Part shown: one piece after another, positions 52,211-59,940 of the stretch
Numbering within the stretch: the stretch's first letter is position 1
How the letters are laid out: every line of letters begins with the position of its first letter
Source: CAWCBH01 sp963793785
GTDB lineage: Bacteria; Actinomycetota; Thermoleophilia; Solirubrobacterales; 70-9
NCBI GenBank assembly: GCA_963793785.1
Contig: CAWCBH010000003.1
Span: forward strand, 1,860,001-1,924,000
DNA: 64,000 nt
Reading direction: 5' to 3'
Position numbers and translations under genes: made by a program
The notes under the pieces: model-generated
What the model was told of the DNA's origin: nothing
What the model saw: only the letters and a program-made list of their open reading frames with translations
Database searches by the model: none

Positions 52211-52779
52211 GCGACAGCGGGGAGACGCTTGCCTTCGATGCTTCGCCGGTCGTCGCCGAGGCGCACGCCCTCGCGGTCGCGAAGCACGCCGGGCAGACGC
52301 GGAAGGCCAACGGGACCTCCTACGCGAGCCACGTGACCGAGGTGGCAGAGATCCTCGAAGGCGCCGGTTTCGACGACGAGGTCGTCGCGGCCGGCCTCCT
52401 GCATGACGTCGTCGAGCACACCGAGCTCGAGCTCGAAGAGCTGCGGGCCCGCTTCGGAGACCGGGTCGGATCGCTGGTCGCGGCGATGACCGATCGCGAG
52501 GAGATCTCCGACTGGGAGCGCCGCAAGGACGAGCATCGCGAGCGGGTGGCGATGGCCGGCCGCGACGCGGGCGCGATCTACGGCGCCGACAAGCTGCGCG
52601 GGATCCGCGAGGCCCGCGACGGCTACGCGGAGCTGGCCGAGGACGTCGAGGAGCGGCTCGGGAACCCCCTCGACCTGCGGGTCCGGGTCTGGGCGCGAGA
52701 CCTGGAGATGCTGGCGGCGCTGGACCCGCCGCTCCCGTTCACCGAGGAGATCGCGCTGCGAGCTCGAACGCCTGCGTGA
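52207..52779 (+). CDS. RSH/Mesh1-like HD-domain protein with altered active site
   Basis: A 190-residue HD-domain protein of the small alarmone hydrolase type: KHAGQTRKANGTSYASHVTE, VVAAGLLHDVVEHTELELEE and LRARFGDRVGSLVAAMTD. In RSH hydrolases the fourth motif reads HDxxED and the later one KLADRLxNxR; here they are HDVVEH and GADKLRGIREA, so the acidic partner is His and the Asn is Gly. The metal-binding His and HD are kept. It may therefore have a different substrate or be regulatory. GTG start overlaps the crotonase stop. Confidence 0.8.
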   Translation: MSDSGETLAFDASPVVAEAHALAVAKHAGQTRKANGTSYASHVTEVAEILEGAGFDDEVVAAGLLHDVVEHTELELEELRARFGDRVGSLVAAMTDREEISDWERRKDEHRERVAMAGRDAGAIYGADKLRGIREARDGYAELAEDVEERLGNPLDLRVRVWARDLEMLAALDPPLPFTEEIALRARTPA

Positions 52780-52790
52780 GGACCGGGCGG

Positions 52791-53273
52791 TTACTGCTCC
52801 TCGGACGTGAGCCGCCGCCGCAGCGGCAGCAGAAACCAGAAGATCGCGTAGAAACCGAACACGAAGGTGGTCGTCGCAACCACCGTCTCGGTGGCGCCGA
52901 AGACGATGTCGGTGATCAGCAGGATCGCCGCCGTCACCGCCAGCGCCAGGAACGCCAACCCCGCCAGGGCCAGCCGGTTGGCGAGGGGGACGAGCTTGTG
53001 CTTCTGCTGCCGGCGGAAGGTCATCCGGTGATAGGCGGTCGGGGAGATCAGCAGCGCCGCGGCGATCGCGGTGCAGAGCAGGGAGACGAAGTAGACGCGC
53101 TCCTGGAACGGGGTCACCTTGGTGAAGCCCTGCTGGAACGGGACCACGAGCAGGAACGCGAAAAGCACCTGCACGCCGGGGATCGCCACCCGGATCTCCT
53201 GCAGCAGCTCGTCGAGGTTGCGGTCGAGCCGCTCTTTCTCTGACTCCTCGTGCTCCGACGACGCTGCCGCCAT
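52791..53273 (-). CDS. DUF6328-type four-helix membrane protein
   Basis: A 160-residue protein with an acidic N-terminus (SSEHEESEKERLDRNLDELL) then QEIRVAIPGVQVLFAFLLVV, FVSLLCTAIAAALLISP, LALAGLAFLALAVTAAILLI and FVFGFYAIFWFLLPLRRR. The GVQVLFAFLL-PFQ segment and AYHRMTFRR loop are characteristic of the actinobacterial DUF6328 family; function unknown. It converges with the HD gene (11 bases apart) and is followed by the LysR gene on the same strand. Confidence 0.8.
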   Translation of the reverse strand: MAAASSEHEESEKERLDRNLDELLQEIRVAIPGVQVLFAFLLVVPFQQGFTKVTPFQERVYFVSLLCTAIAAALLISPTAYHRMTFRRQQKHKLVPLANRLALAGLAFLALAVTAAILLITDIVFGATETVVATTTFVFGFYAIFWFLLPLRRRLTSEEQ

Positions 53274-53282
53274 GACGGCAAG

Positions 53283-54197
53283 CTATCGCGAGTTGACGAA
53301 ACGCTCACCTTCGCGCTGCAACACCTTCAGCATCGCCTCGGTGGCAGGCGAGCGCACGGGACCGGGACGGGTCAGCGCCCAGACCCTCCGCACCGGCGCG
53401 TCGGCCTCGAGGTCGACGACGCTGAGGCCGGGGTGGCGCCCGGTGATCAGCAGCTCCGGCACCAGGCTGACCGCGAGGCCGGCCGAGACCAGCGATTGGT
53501 GCACCTGGTAGTCGTCGGACTCGAAGCCGATCCGCGGCTCGAACCCCGCCCGCCGGCAGGCCAGCTTGGCGTTGTCACCGCAGGACGCGGCACAGGTTCC
53601 GATCACCCAGGTCTCCTCCGCAAGCTCTGAGAGCGGAACGCTCGCGCGGCCGGCCAGCCGGTGGTCCTTGGGAAGGGCCAGCTGCATCCGTTCCTCGAGC
53701 AACAGCAGGCGCTCGGTGTCGCGGTCGCCGGGCAACGGAACGTGGTCGAAGTCGTAGACGAGGGCCAGGTCGTGCTCGCCGGCGCGCAGCTGTGGGATCG
53801 AGATCTCGGGCTCCGCCTCGGTGAGACCGATCTCGATCTCGGGGTGCCGCTTGCGGAAGCTGGCCACGGCCTTGATCACCAGCGTCGCCCCGGCGGTGGG
53901 GAAGCTCACCATCCGCACCTGACCGCCGCGCAGCTCGGCGATCTCCTGCAGCTCGCGCTCCGCCTCGCCGAGCCGGGCGATCACCGCCTCGGCGTGACCG
54001 ACCAGCGTCTGGCCGGGGTCGGTGAGCCGCAGGTTGCCGCGGTTGCGGTCGATCAGCATCGTTCCGGCCTCCCGCTCCAGGGCGGCGATCTGCTGGCTGA
54101 CCGCGGACTGGGTCAGGTGCAGCGAGTCGGCGGCGGCGGAGAAGGAGCCGTGTTCGGCAACCTCGCGGAGGATTCGCAGGCGCTTCACGTCGAGCAT
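53283..54197 (-). CDS. LysR-family transcriptional regulator
   Basis: A 304-residue regulator. The winged helix-turn-helix is at the N-terminus (LRILREVAEHGSFSAAADSL, HLTQSAVSQQIAALEREAGT), followed by a linker helix and a periplasmic-binding-like effector domain (VRMVSFPTAGATLVIKAVAS, DLALVYDFDHVP, AEETWVIGTCAASCGDNAKL). Its ATG lies within a palindrome ATTAGCA-N7-TGCTAAT, a likely autoregulatory operator. The divergent binding-protein gene starts 229 bases away and is a candidate target. The effector is unknown. Confidence 0.93.
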   Translation of the reverse strand: MLDVKRLRILREVAEHGSFSAAADSLHLTQSAVSQQIAALEREAGTMLIDRNRGNLRLTDPGQTLVGHAEAVIARLGEAERELQEIAELRGGQVRMVSFPTAGATLVIKAVASFRKRHPEIEIGLTEAEPEISIPQLRAGEHDLALVYDFDHVPLPGDRDTERLLLLEERMQLALPKDHRLAGRASVPLSELAEETWVIGTCAASCGDNAKLACRRAGFEPRIGFESDDYQVHQSLVSAGLAVSLVPELLITGRHPGLSVVDLEADAPVRRVWALTRPGPVRSPATEAMLKVLQREGERFVNSR

Positions 54198-54216
54198 TAG
54201 CAAACCTGATGCTAAT
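54196..54216. promoter_or_regulatory. palindromic operator over the lysR start codon
   Basis: ATTAGCA and TGCTAAT are perfect inverted repeats with a 7-base spacer, containing the T-N11-A LysR box; the left arm overlaps the start codon (54195-54197). A TAGCAT hexamer 11 bases before the ATG lies inside it, so the regulator would block its own promoter. Confidence 0.6.
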
Positions 54217-54412
54217 AGGCGAGTCAATGCACACGGCCTAATCTGCCGCGGCCAATATTCGGGCCGACGGCGAAACCCTGCGGCGGGGCGCCCGACACGA
54301 AATCTCGAAATGCGGTTGATTTCGCGGGCCTCAGGAATAAGGCTTGGGGCTGATTGAGGAAGCCGGTCTCCGACCGGCCCCGAAAACCGCCGGCCCGGGC
54401 AGGGTCGGGAAA

Positions 54413-54418
54413 AGGAGG
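54413..54418 (+). promoter_or_regulatory. strong ribosome binding site of the binding-protein gene
   Basis: AGGAGG, 8 bases before the GTG at 54427, preceded by a 7-bp hairpin GCCGGTC-N3-GACCGGC (54362-54378) in the leader. Confidence 0.6.
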
Positions 54419-54426
54419 AATCTTTC

Positions 54427-55714
54427 GTGAAGCGACCTAGCCTGGCATTGGCCGTCGCGGCCTCTGCTCTCGTGCTCACCGCGGGCCTCGCTGCCTGCGG
54501 CGACGACGACGACGAGACCACCGGCGGCGGCGGGGGTGACGGGGGAGCGGCCCAGATCGACCTGACGGTCGGCAACCTCGTTCCGCTCACCGGCGACCTC
54601 TCCGACTTCGGTCCCGCCGGCCGCAAGGCTGCCGACCTCGCTGCCCAGGAGATCAACGCCGCCATCAAGCAGGCCGGCGTCGAGCACACCGTCGAGGTCG
54701 TCACCGAGGACGCTCCCGACACGCAGGGCGCGTACGCAGGCAGCTCGCAAGGTGATCTCTGACGGCGGCACCTGCATGTCCGGCGCCTACGCCTCCACGG
54801 ACACGCTTCCGGTGGCGCGCTCGGTGACGGTCCGCGAGGGTGTGATGCTGATCTCGCCGGCTTCGACCGCCGACCAGCTCACCGACCTCGACGACGACGG
54901 GCTGTTCTCGCGCACGGCGCCGCCCGACGCATTGCAGGGCAAGGCGCTCGCCGACCGGATCGACCGGGTGATCGGCGGCCTCGAGGGCAAGACGATCAAC
55001 ATCGGCGCCCGCAACGACCTCTACGGGACCGGCTTCGAGGCCTCCCTCACGGAGGAGCTGGAAGGTCGCGGCGCGACCGTGGGCGAGAGCGTGATCTACG
55101 ACCCCGAGCAGCCGAGCTACAACTCGGAGGCGACGCAGATCACCGCCGGCAATCCCGACGCATTCGTGATCATCGACTTCCCGGAGACCTTCGCAAAGGT
55201 CGGCCCGGCGCTGGTTCGCACCGGCAACTGGGATCCCAAGAAGTCGTTCTTCACCGACGGCCTCGCCTCGACCGACCTGGTCGCCACAGTCGGCCAGGAA
55301 GTTATCGAGGGGATGGTCGGGAGTGCCCCCGGCACCCTGGAGGGAAGCTCTCTGGATGCCTTCGACAAGCTGTACACCCAGGCACCCGGACCGCCCCGCA
55401 ACCTGTTCGACTCGACGACGTTCGACAACGTGGTGCTCTGCTACCTCGCGTCGGTCGCCGCCGGATCGACGGAAGGCACCGACATCGCCGAGGCGATCGT
55501 CGACGTCACCGGACCGGGTGGGACCAAGTACTCCTGGCAGCAGCTCCCGCAGGCGATCGAGGCTCTCCAGAGTGGAGAGGACATCGACTACGAGGGCGCT
55601 TCCGGTCCGATCGACTGGGACGAGAACGGCGACCTGAGCAAGTACGTGTATGACATCTCCGAGTTCAGGGGTGGCAAGCTCGTCAAGCTCGACACCGTCG
55701 AGGTGTCGCGCTAA
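54427..55714 (+). CDS. branched-chain amino-acid-type ABC transporter binding lipoprotein (one frame break)
   Basis: A substrate-binding protein of about 428 residues. The lipoprotein signal ends in the lipobox LAAC, followed by an Asp/Gly linker. The fold is Leu/Ile/Val-binding type: LTVGNLVPLTGDLSDFGPAG, KVISDGGTCMSGAYASTDTL, LISPASTADQLTDL, TINIGARNDLYGTGFEASLT, DAFVIIDFPETFAKVGPALV and WQQLPQAIEALQSGEDIDYE. An extra base near 54735 breaks the frame between AYA and AARKVISD. It converges on livF, so it is transcribed apart from the permease genes it must serve. The ligand may be an amino acid or other small carboxylate. Confidence 0.9.
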
Positions 55715-55756
55715 GCGAAAGCGGAGGCCGGCAGCGCCGGCATCCAGTTTGTAGGA

Positions 55757-55790
55757 GCGCGGCCGGGCACTGCCCGGCCGCGCTTCGTTT
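55757..55790 (+). terminator. strong intrinsic terminator after the binding-protein gene
   Basis: GCGCGGCCGGGCA and TGCCCGGCCGCGC form a 13-bp perfect inverted repeat around one base, followed by TTCGTTT. It lies between the convergent binding-protein gene and livF and should stop both. Confidence 0.8.
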
Positions 55791-56548
55791 CAGCCTTCCG
55801 CCTCGTCTTCGGACCGATCGATGCGCGCCGTGCCGCCGAGGTAGAGCTCGGCCACCTTGGGGTCGTCGAGCAGCTCCTGTCCCTTGCCCTCGAAACGGTC
55901 CTGGCCGAGGTCGAGTACGTAGCCACGGTCCGACATCGCCAGCGCCCGGCGCGCGTTCTGCTCGACCATCACGATCGTGACGCCGGAGCGGTTGACCTCC
56001 TCGACCTTCTCGAAGATCGCGTCGACGAACGCCGGCGCGAGGCCGGCCGAGGGCTCGTCGAGGAGCAGCACCTGCGGATCGGGCATCAGCGCCCGCCCCA
56101 TCGCGACCATCTGCCGCTCGCCGCCGCTCATCGTTCCCGCCGCCTGGCTCTTGCGCTCGCCGAGGCGCGGAAACAGCTCGTACATCGCCTCCATCCGCTC
56201 CCGGGTCTGGGAGCGGCCGAGGGCGCCCATCTCGAGGTTCTCCTCCACGGTCAAGCTGGCGAAGACGTTGTCGAGCTGCGGCACGTAGCTCATCCCGCGC
56301 CGGGTGATCGAGTGCGGGGCCAGGCCGGTGATGTCCTCGTTGCGGAGCTGGACCAGCCCCTTGCGGGGCCGCAGAAGCCCGAAGATCGTCTTGATCAGGG
56401 TCGACTTGCCGGCCCCGTTTGGCCCGACGACGGTGACGATCTCCCCGTCCTGGACGGAGATCGAGACGCCGGTGAGGATGTCGACCTCGGGCAGGTAGCC
56501 GGCGACGACGTCCTCGGTGTAAAGGAGCGGCTCGCCGTTCTGGCTCAC
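55790..56548 (-). CDS. livF: ABC transporter ATP-binding protein LivF
   Basis: A 252-residue ATPase. Walker A GPNGAGKST, Q-loop in MSYVPQLDNVFASLTVEENL, signature MSGGERQMVAMGRALM, Walker B VLLLDEPSAGLAP and the H-loop replaced by Q in MVEQNARRAL, all normal for LivF. It is the last gene of the livHMGF order and overlaps livG by four bases. Energises uptake with LivG. Confidence 0.95.
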   Translation of the reverse strand: MSQNGEPLLYTEDVVAGYLPEVDILTGVSISVQDGEIVTVVGPNGAGKSTLIKTIFGLLRPRKGLVQLRNEDITGLAPHSITRRGMSYVPQLDNVFASLTVEENLEMGALGRSQTRERMEAMYELFPRLGERKSQAAGTMSGGERQMVAMGRALMPDPQVLLLDEPSAGLAPAFVDAIFEKVEEVNRSGVTIVMVEQNARRALAMSDRGYVLDLGQDRFEGKGQELLDDPKVAELYLGGTARIDRSEDEAEG

Positions 56549-57357
56549 GCGGAGGCTTCTCCGGCGCCGTTCGAGCCCTCGGTCGAGCCGCCACCGCCGA
56601 GGTAGGCGTCGATCACCTTCTGGTCGGAGCGCACCTCTCGCGGCTCGCCGGCTGCGATGACCCGGCCCTCGGCCATCACGATCACCCGGTCGGAGTGGTT
56701 CATCACCACCTCCATGTCGTGCTCGATGAACAGGAAGGTCACCGACTCCTCTTTGCGCAGCCGCTGCATGTGGTCGAGCAGGCGGCGGCCGAGGGTCGGG
56801 TTGATCCCCGCCATCGGCTCGTCGAGGAGCAGCAGCTTCGGACGCGCCATCAGCGCCCGGGCCAGCTCCAGCAGCTTGCGCTGGCCTCCCGACAACGTCC
56901 CGGCGTAGTCGTCGGCGAGCTTGGTGAGGTTGAACAACTCCAGCAGCTCGAGCGCCTGCTCGCGGACCTCCTTCTCGCGGCGGCGGCTCGCCGCCGGGCG
57001 GAAGATCACCCCCGAGAGCCGCTCGCCGGGCTGGTCGGGCGCCGCCAGCATCATGTTGTCGATCACCGGCATCGCCGCCAGCGCCTTGGTGATCTGAAAG
57101 GTCCGCACCATGCCGCGGCGGGCGATCTGGTGCGGCGGGCGCTGGAAGATCGGCTCGCCGCCGAAGGTCACCGAGCCGCGATCGCCGCGATAGAAGCCGG
57201 TGATGACGTTGAAGAGCGTCGTCTTGCCGGCGCCGTTGGGGCCGATCAGCGCCGCGATCTCGCCGTTTCGGACCTCGAGGGTGGCGCCGTCGACGGCGTG
57301 GATGCCGCCGAATCGCTTCACGACCCCCTCGATGTCGAGCAGCGCCTCAGTCGCCAA
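56545..57357 (-). CDS. livG: ABC transporter ATP-binding protein LivG
   Basis: A 270-residue ATPase with Walker A GPNGAGKTT, the LivG insert around FQITKALAAMPVIDNMMLAA, signature LSGGQRKLLELARAL, Walker B LLLLDEPMAGINPTLG and H-loop FIEHDMEVVMNHSD. The GxNP extension after Walker B is LivG-specific. It overlaps livM by 11 bases and livF by four, so the ATPases are translated together. Confidence 0.95.
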   Translation of the reverse strand: MATEALLDIEGVVKRFGGIHAVDGATLEVRNGEIAALIGPNGAGKTTLFNVITGFYRGDRGSVTFGGEPIFQRPPHQIARRGMVRTFQITKALAAMPVIDNMMLAAPDQPGERLSGVIFRPAASRRREKEVREQALELLELFNLTKLADDYAGTLSGGQRKLLELARALMARPKLLLLDEPMAGINPTLGRRLLDHMQRLRKEESVTFLFIEHDMEVVMNHSDRVIVMAEGRVIAAGEPREVRSDQKVIDAYLGGGGSTEGSNGAGEASA

Positions 57358-58342
57358 GGACCATCTCCTCGCGCTTTCCGAACATTCCCTGCGGGCGGAA
57401 TGCCATCAGCAGGATCAGCACCAGGCCGACGATCGCAAAGCGCAGCGCCGCCTGCCGTTCGTCTGAGATCGGCAGCTCGACGAATCGGGTCGCCTCGAGC
57501 AGGGTCCAGAGGATCAGCGAGCCGACCGCGACGCCCCAGTAGTTGGCGAGGCCGCCGAGCACGAGCACGCCGTAGGCGAAGAAGGTGACCAGCGGCTCGT
57601 AGTCGACCGGGTGGATGGTCGCGAAGAAGAGGGCGAGGTAAAAGCCGCCCAGCGCGCCCAGCAAGGCGGAGATCGCCAGCGACTGAAGCTTGTAGAGGAG
57701 GGTGTTCTTGCCCAGAGCGCGGGCGGCGTCCTCGTCCTCGCGAACCGCCCGCAGCACCCTCCCCCACGGCGTCCGCTGGATGAAGACGAGGCCGACCGTC
57801 GCCAGACCGACGGTGACCCAGACCGCGAGCAGCAGCGGCAGCAGCGTCTCCGGATCGCTGGAGAAGTTCTCGAAGAAGGCCAGCATCGAGTCGGAGACGT
57901 CGAGCCAGGTGTCGTCATAGCACGCCTGGTTGACGCCCTCGGTCTCGCAGAACAGCCCCTCGTTCCCGCCGGTCAGACTGCGGGCGTTCTGGGCCACGAG
58001 CCGGACGACCTCGGCCATCGCGATCGTGACGATCGCGAAGTAGTCGGCTCGCAGTCGCAGCGAGGGCAGCCCGACGATCAGCCCGAAAGCCATCGTGATC
58101 AGCATCGCGGCGGGCAGCGCCAGCCAGAACGAGAGGTCTGCCTCGAGGACGAGGATCGCCATCGTGTAGCCGCCGATCGCCATGAACCCGGCCTGGCCGA
58201 AGTTGACGATCCCGGTGAAGCCGACGTTGAGCTGCAGGCCGAGGGCGACGAGCGCGTAGATCCCGGCCAACACCCCGACGCCGGCCCAGAAGTTGCCGGC
58301 GGTGAAGGCGTCGAAGCTGACCGCGAGCAGCTCGGGGCTCAT
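57347..58342 (-). CDS. livM: ABC transporter permease LivM
   Basis: A 331-residue polytopic permease. About ten helices; conserved parts are LQLNVGFTGIVNFGQAGFMA, PSLRLRADYFAIVTIAMAEV, TPWGRVLRAVREDEDAARAL (the EAA-like loop contacting the ATPase) and FAYGVLVLGGLANYWGVAVG. A loop with two Cys (FCETEGVNQACYDD) lies outside. It starts in an ATGA overlap with livH. Confidence 0.94.
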   Translation of the reverse strand: MSPELLAVSFDAFTAGNFWAGVGVLAGIYALVALGLQLNVGFTGIVNFGQAGFMAIGGYTMAILVLEADLSFWLALPAAMLITMAFGLIVGLPSLRLRADYFAIVTIAMAEVVRLVAQNARSLTGGNEGLFCETEGVNQACYDDTWLDVSDSMLAFFENFSSDPETLLPLLLAVWVTVGLATVGLVFIQRTPWGRVLRAVREDEDAARALGKNTLLYKLQSLAISALLGALGGFYLALFFATIHPVDYEPLVTFFAYGVLVLGGLANYWGVAVGSLILWTLLEATRFVELPISDERQAALRFAIVGLVLILLMAFRPQGMFGKREEMVLGD

Positions 58343-59349
58343 ATCGCCTTCGCCTTGCCGAAGATGCCCTGCGGCCGGATGATCAGGGCGATGATCAGGG
58401 CCACGAACCCGACCGTGACCTTCCAGCGGGCGTCGACGAACAGCGTCGACCACTCGATGATCACGCCCAGGACCAGCCCCGCCAGCAGGGCGCCGAAGGC
58501 GTCGCCGATCCCGCCCAGCACGACGGCGGCGAAGATCGGCAGCAGCAGCTCGAACCCGAGCTCCGGCCGCAGGTTCGTCAGCGCCCCCGAGAGCACGCCC
58601 GCGAGGCCGGCCAGACCGCCCGCGAAGACCCAGGTGTAGAGGATCACCCGCCGGGTATCGATCCCGGCCGTCTCGGCGAGGTCGAGGTCGTCGGAGAGGG
58701 CCCGCATCCGCTTCCCGAGCAGGCTGAATCGCAGCATCGCGCCGACCGCGACCATCACCGCGATCCCGACCACGACGACGATCAGCTCGGTCTGGCCGAT
58801 CCGCAGCCCGAGGAAGGTCACGGATTCGGTGACGTTGACGTCGAGGGTGCGGATCTCGGTCCCCCAGAACCACTGGATCACCGAGCGCAACAGGAAGGCC
58901 AGGCCGATCGACATCAGCACCAGCTGCAGGAGCCCGGCCCGCTTCGCCCGCATCGGCCGCCACATCACCCGCTCGAGCACGATGCCGAGCAGCGCCGTCG
59001 CGAGCATCGCCCAGAAGATCCCGACGACCAGCGGCGCGCCCCAGGTGACGTTGACCAGGTACGCCATGTAGGCGCCGAAGGTGAGGAAGTCGCCGTGGGC
59101 GAAATTGACCAGCTTGAGGATCCCGTAGACGAGCGTCAGCCCGACGGCGCCGAGGGCGTAGATCGCGCCGAGGGTGAGCCCGTTGAGCGCTGTCTGGGCA
59201 ACGTCGTGAAGGCCCTTGGAGGCGATCAGCAGAAGGCAGATCAGGCCGAGGATCGCCCCGGCGGCCAGCGCCGGCCGCCGGTTCGCCCAGTCGAGGATTC
59301 GCTCGCGGGGCGAGTACCCGGGTGCAGCCGTGAGCTCGGCCCCCTCCAT
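58339..59349 (-). CDS. livH: ABC transporter permease LivH
   Basis: A 336-residue permease, the first gene of the operon. An N-terminal extension of about 35 residues precedes the family core: GLTLGAIYALGAVGLTLVYG, ILKLVNFAHGDFLTFGAYMA, GIVLERVMWRPMRAKRAG, GKRMRALSDDLDLAETAGID and FAAVVLGGIGDAFGALLAGL. Together with LivM it forms the channel. No promoter could be assigned with confidence; TAGTCC lies 7 bases before the start. Confidence 0.94.
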   Translation of the reverse strand: MEGAELTAAPGYSPRERILDWANRRPALAAGAILGLICLLLIASKGLHDVAQTALNGLTLGAIYALGAVGLTLVYGILKLVNFAHGDFLTFGAYMAYLVNVTWGAPLVVGIFWAMLATALLGIVLERVMWRPMRAKRAGLLQLVLMSIGLAFLLRSVIQWFWGTEIRTLDVNVTESVTFLGLRIGQTELIVVVVGIAVMVAVGAMLRFSLLGKRMRALSDDLDLAETAGIDTRRVILYTWVFAGGLAGLAGVLSGALTNLRPELGFELLLPIFAAVVLGGIGDAFGALLAGLVLGVIIEWSTLFVDARWKVTVGFVALIIALIIRPQGIFGKAKAI

Positions 59350-59520
59350 CCGGCGCGGACTATTTCACACGCCGCCCGCTGCGAGCAGCGCTTCCCGGCA
59401 TCATGGTTCGGACAGGCATTAGTGCGGCTTATCGGATTCAGCAGTAATTCGACTTGCGCTAATGATCCCGGGATGCGACTCTGGTCTCACGTTCTCGTCC
59501 CCCACCCCGTTCAAATCGAC

Positions 59521-59910
59521 ATGAACCCACAGATCAACCTCCGTATCTCCCAAGCCCAGATCGACGAGCGAGTCGACGATGCGAATCGCCATCGCGTGAT
59601 CGGCGCCCGCCATGCGCAGGCGACGGTCCGCGGCGCGACCTCGGCCGACGAGGATGCGCTGGAGCGACTGGCGCAGCTCGAAGGTCGTCGCATTCCGGAC
59701 GGGCACCTGCTGGTCGCGGAGCGCAACGGCCGGGTGCTGGCGGCGATGTCCGTCGCCGGCGGCGAGGCCCTGGCGGATCCTTTCCGCCCCACGGCGGCGC
59801 TGGTCGAGCAGCTGGAGCGACGCCGCTCCCGCCTGCACGGCGAAGGCGGCCGGCGGGGTCTGCTCGGCTTCGCGGCGCTGCGACGCTCGGTGCGCTCCCG
59901 CCACGCTTGA
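59521..59910 (+). CDS. hypothetical protein, possible truncated GNAT-like fold
   Basis: A 129-residue protein. The middle (VRGATSADEDALERLAQLEG, HLLVAERNGRVLAAMSVAGG, EALADPFRPTAALVEQLERR) looks like the first half of a GNAT domain, without the acetyl-CoA loop; the family seems frequent in Solirubrobacterales-type genomes. An in-frame ATG at 59473 is an alternative start. It is immediately upstream of the photolyase gene. Function unknown. Confidence 0.6.
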   Translation: MNPQINLRISQAQIDERVDDANRHRVIGARHAQATVRGATSADEDALERLAQLEGRRIPDGHLLVAERNGRVLAAMSVAGGEALADPFRPTAALVEQLERRRSRLHGEGGRRGLLGFAALRRSVRSRHA

Positions 59911-59927
59911 GCCAGATCGGCGGCGGG

Positions 59928-59933
59928 TAGCGT
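59928..59933 (+). promoter_or_regulatory. leaderless-type -10 (TAGCGT) of the photolyase gene
   Basis: TAGCGT ends 7 bases before the GTG at 59941. Confidence 0.4.
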
Positions 59934-59940
59934 CTCCGGC

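Noticed and set aside
55757..55790. The 13-bp inverted repeat as an insertion-sequence end
   Set aside because: Single copy, followed by a T-rich tract and lying between convergent stops; a terminator explains it.
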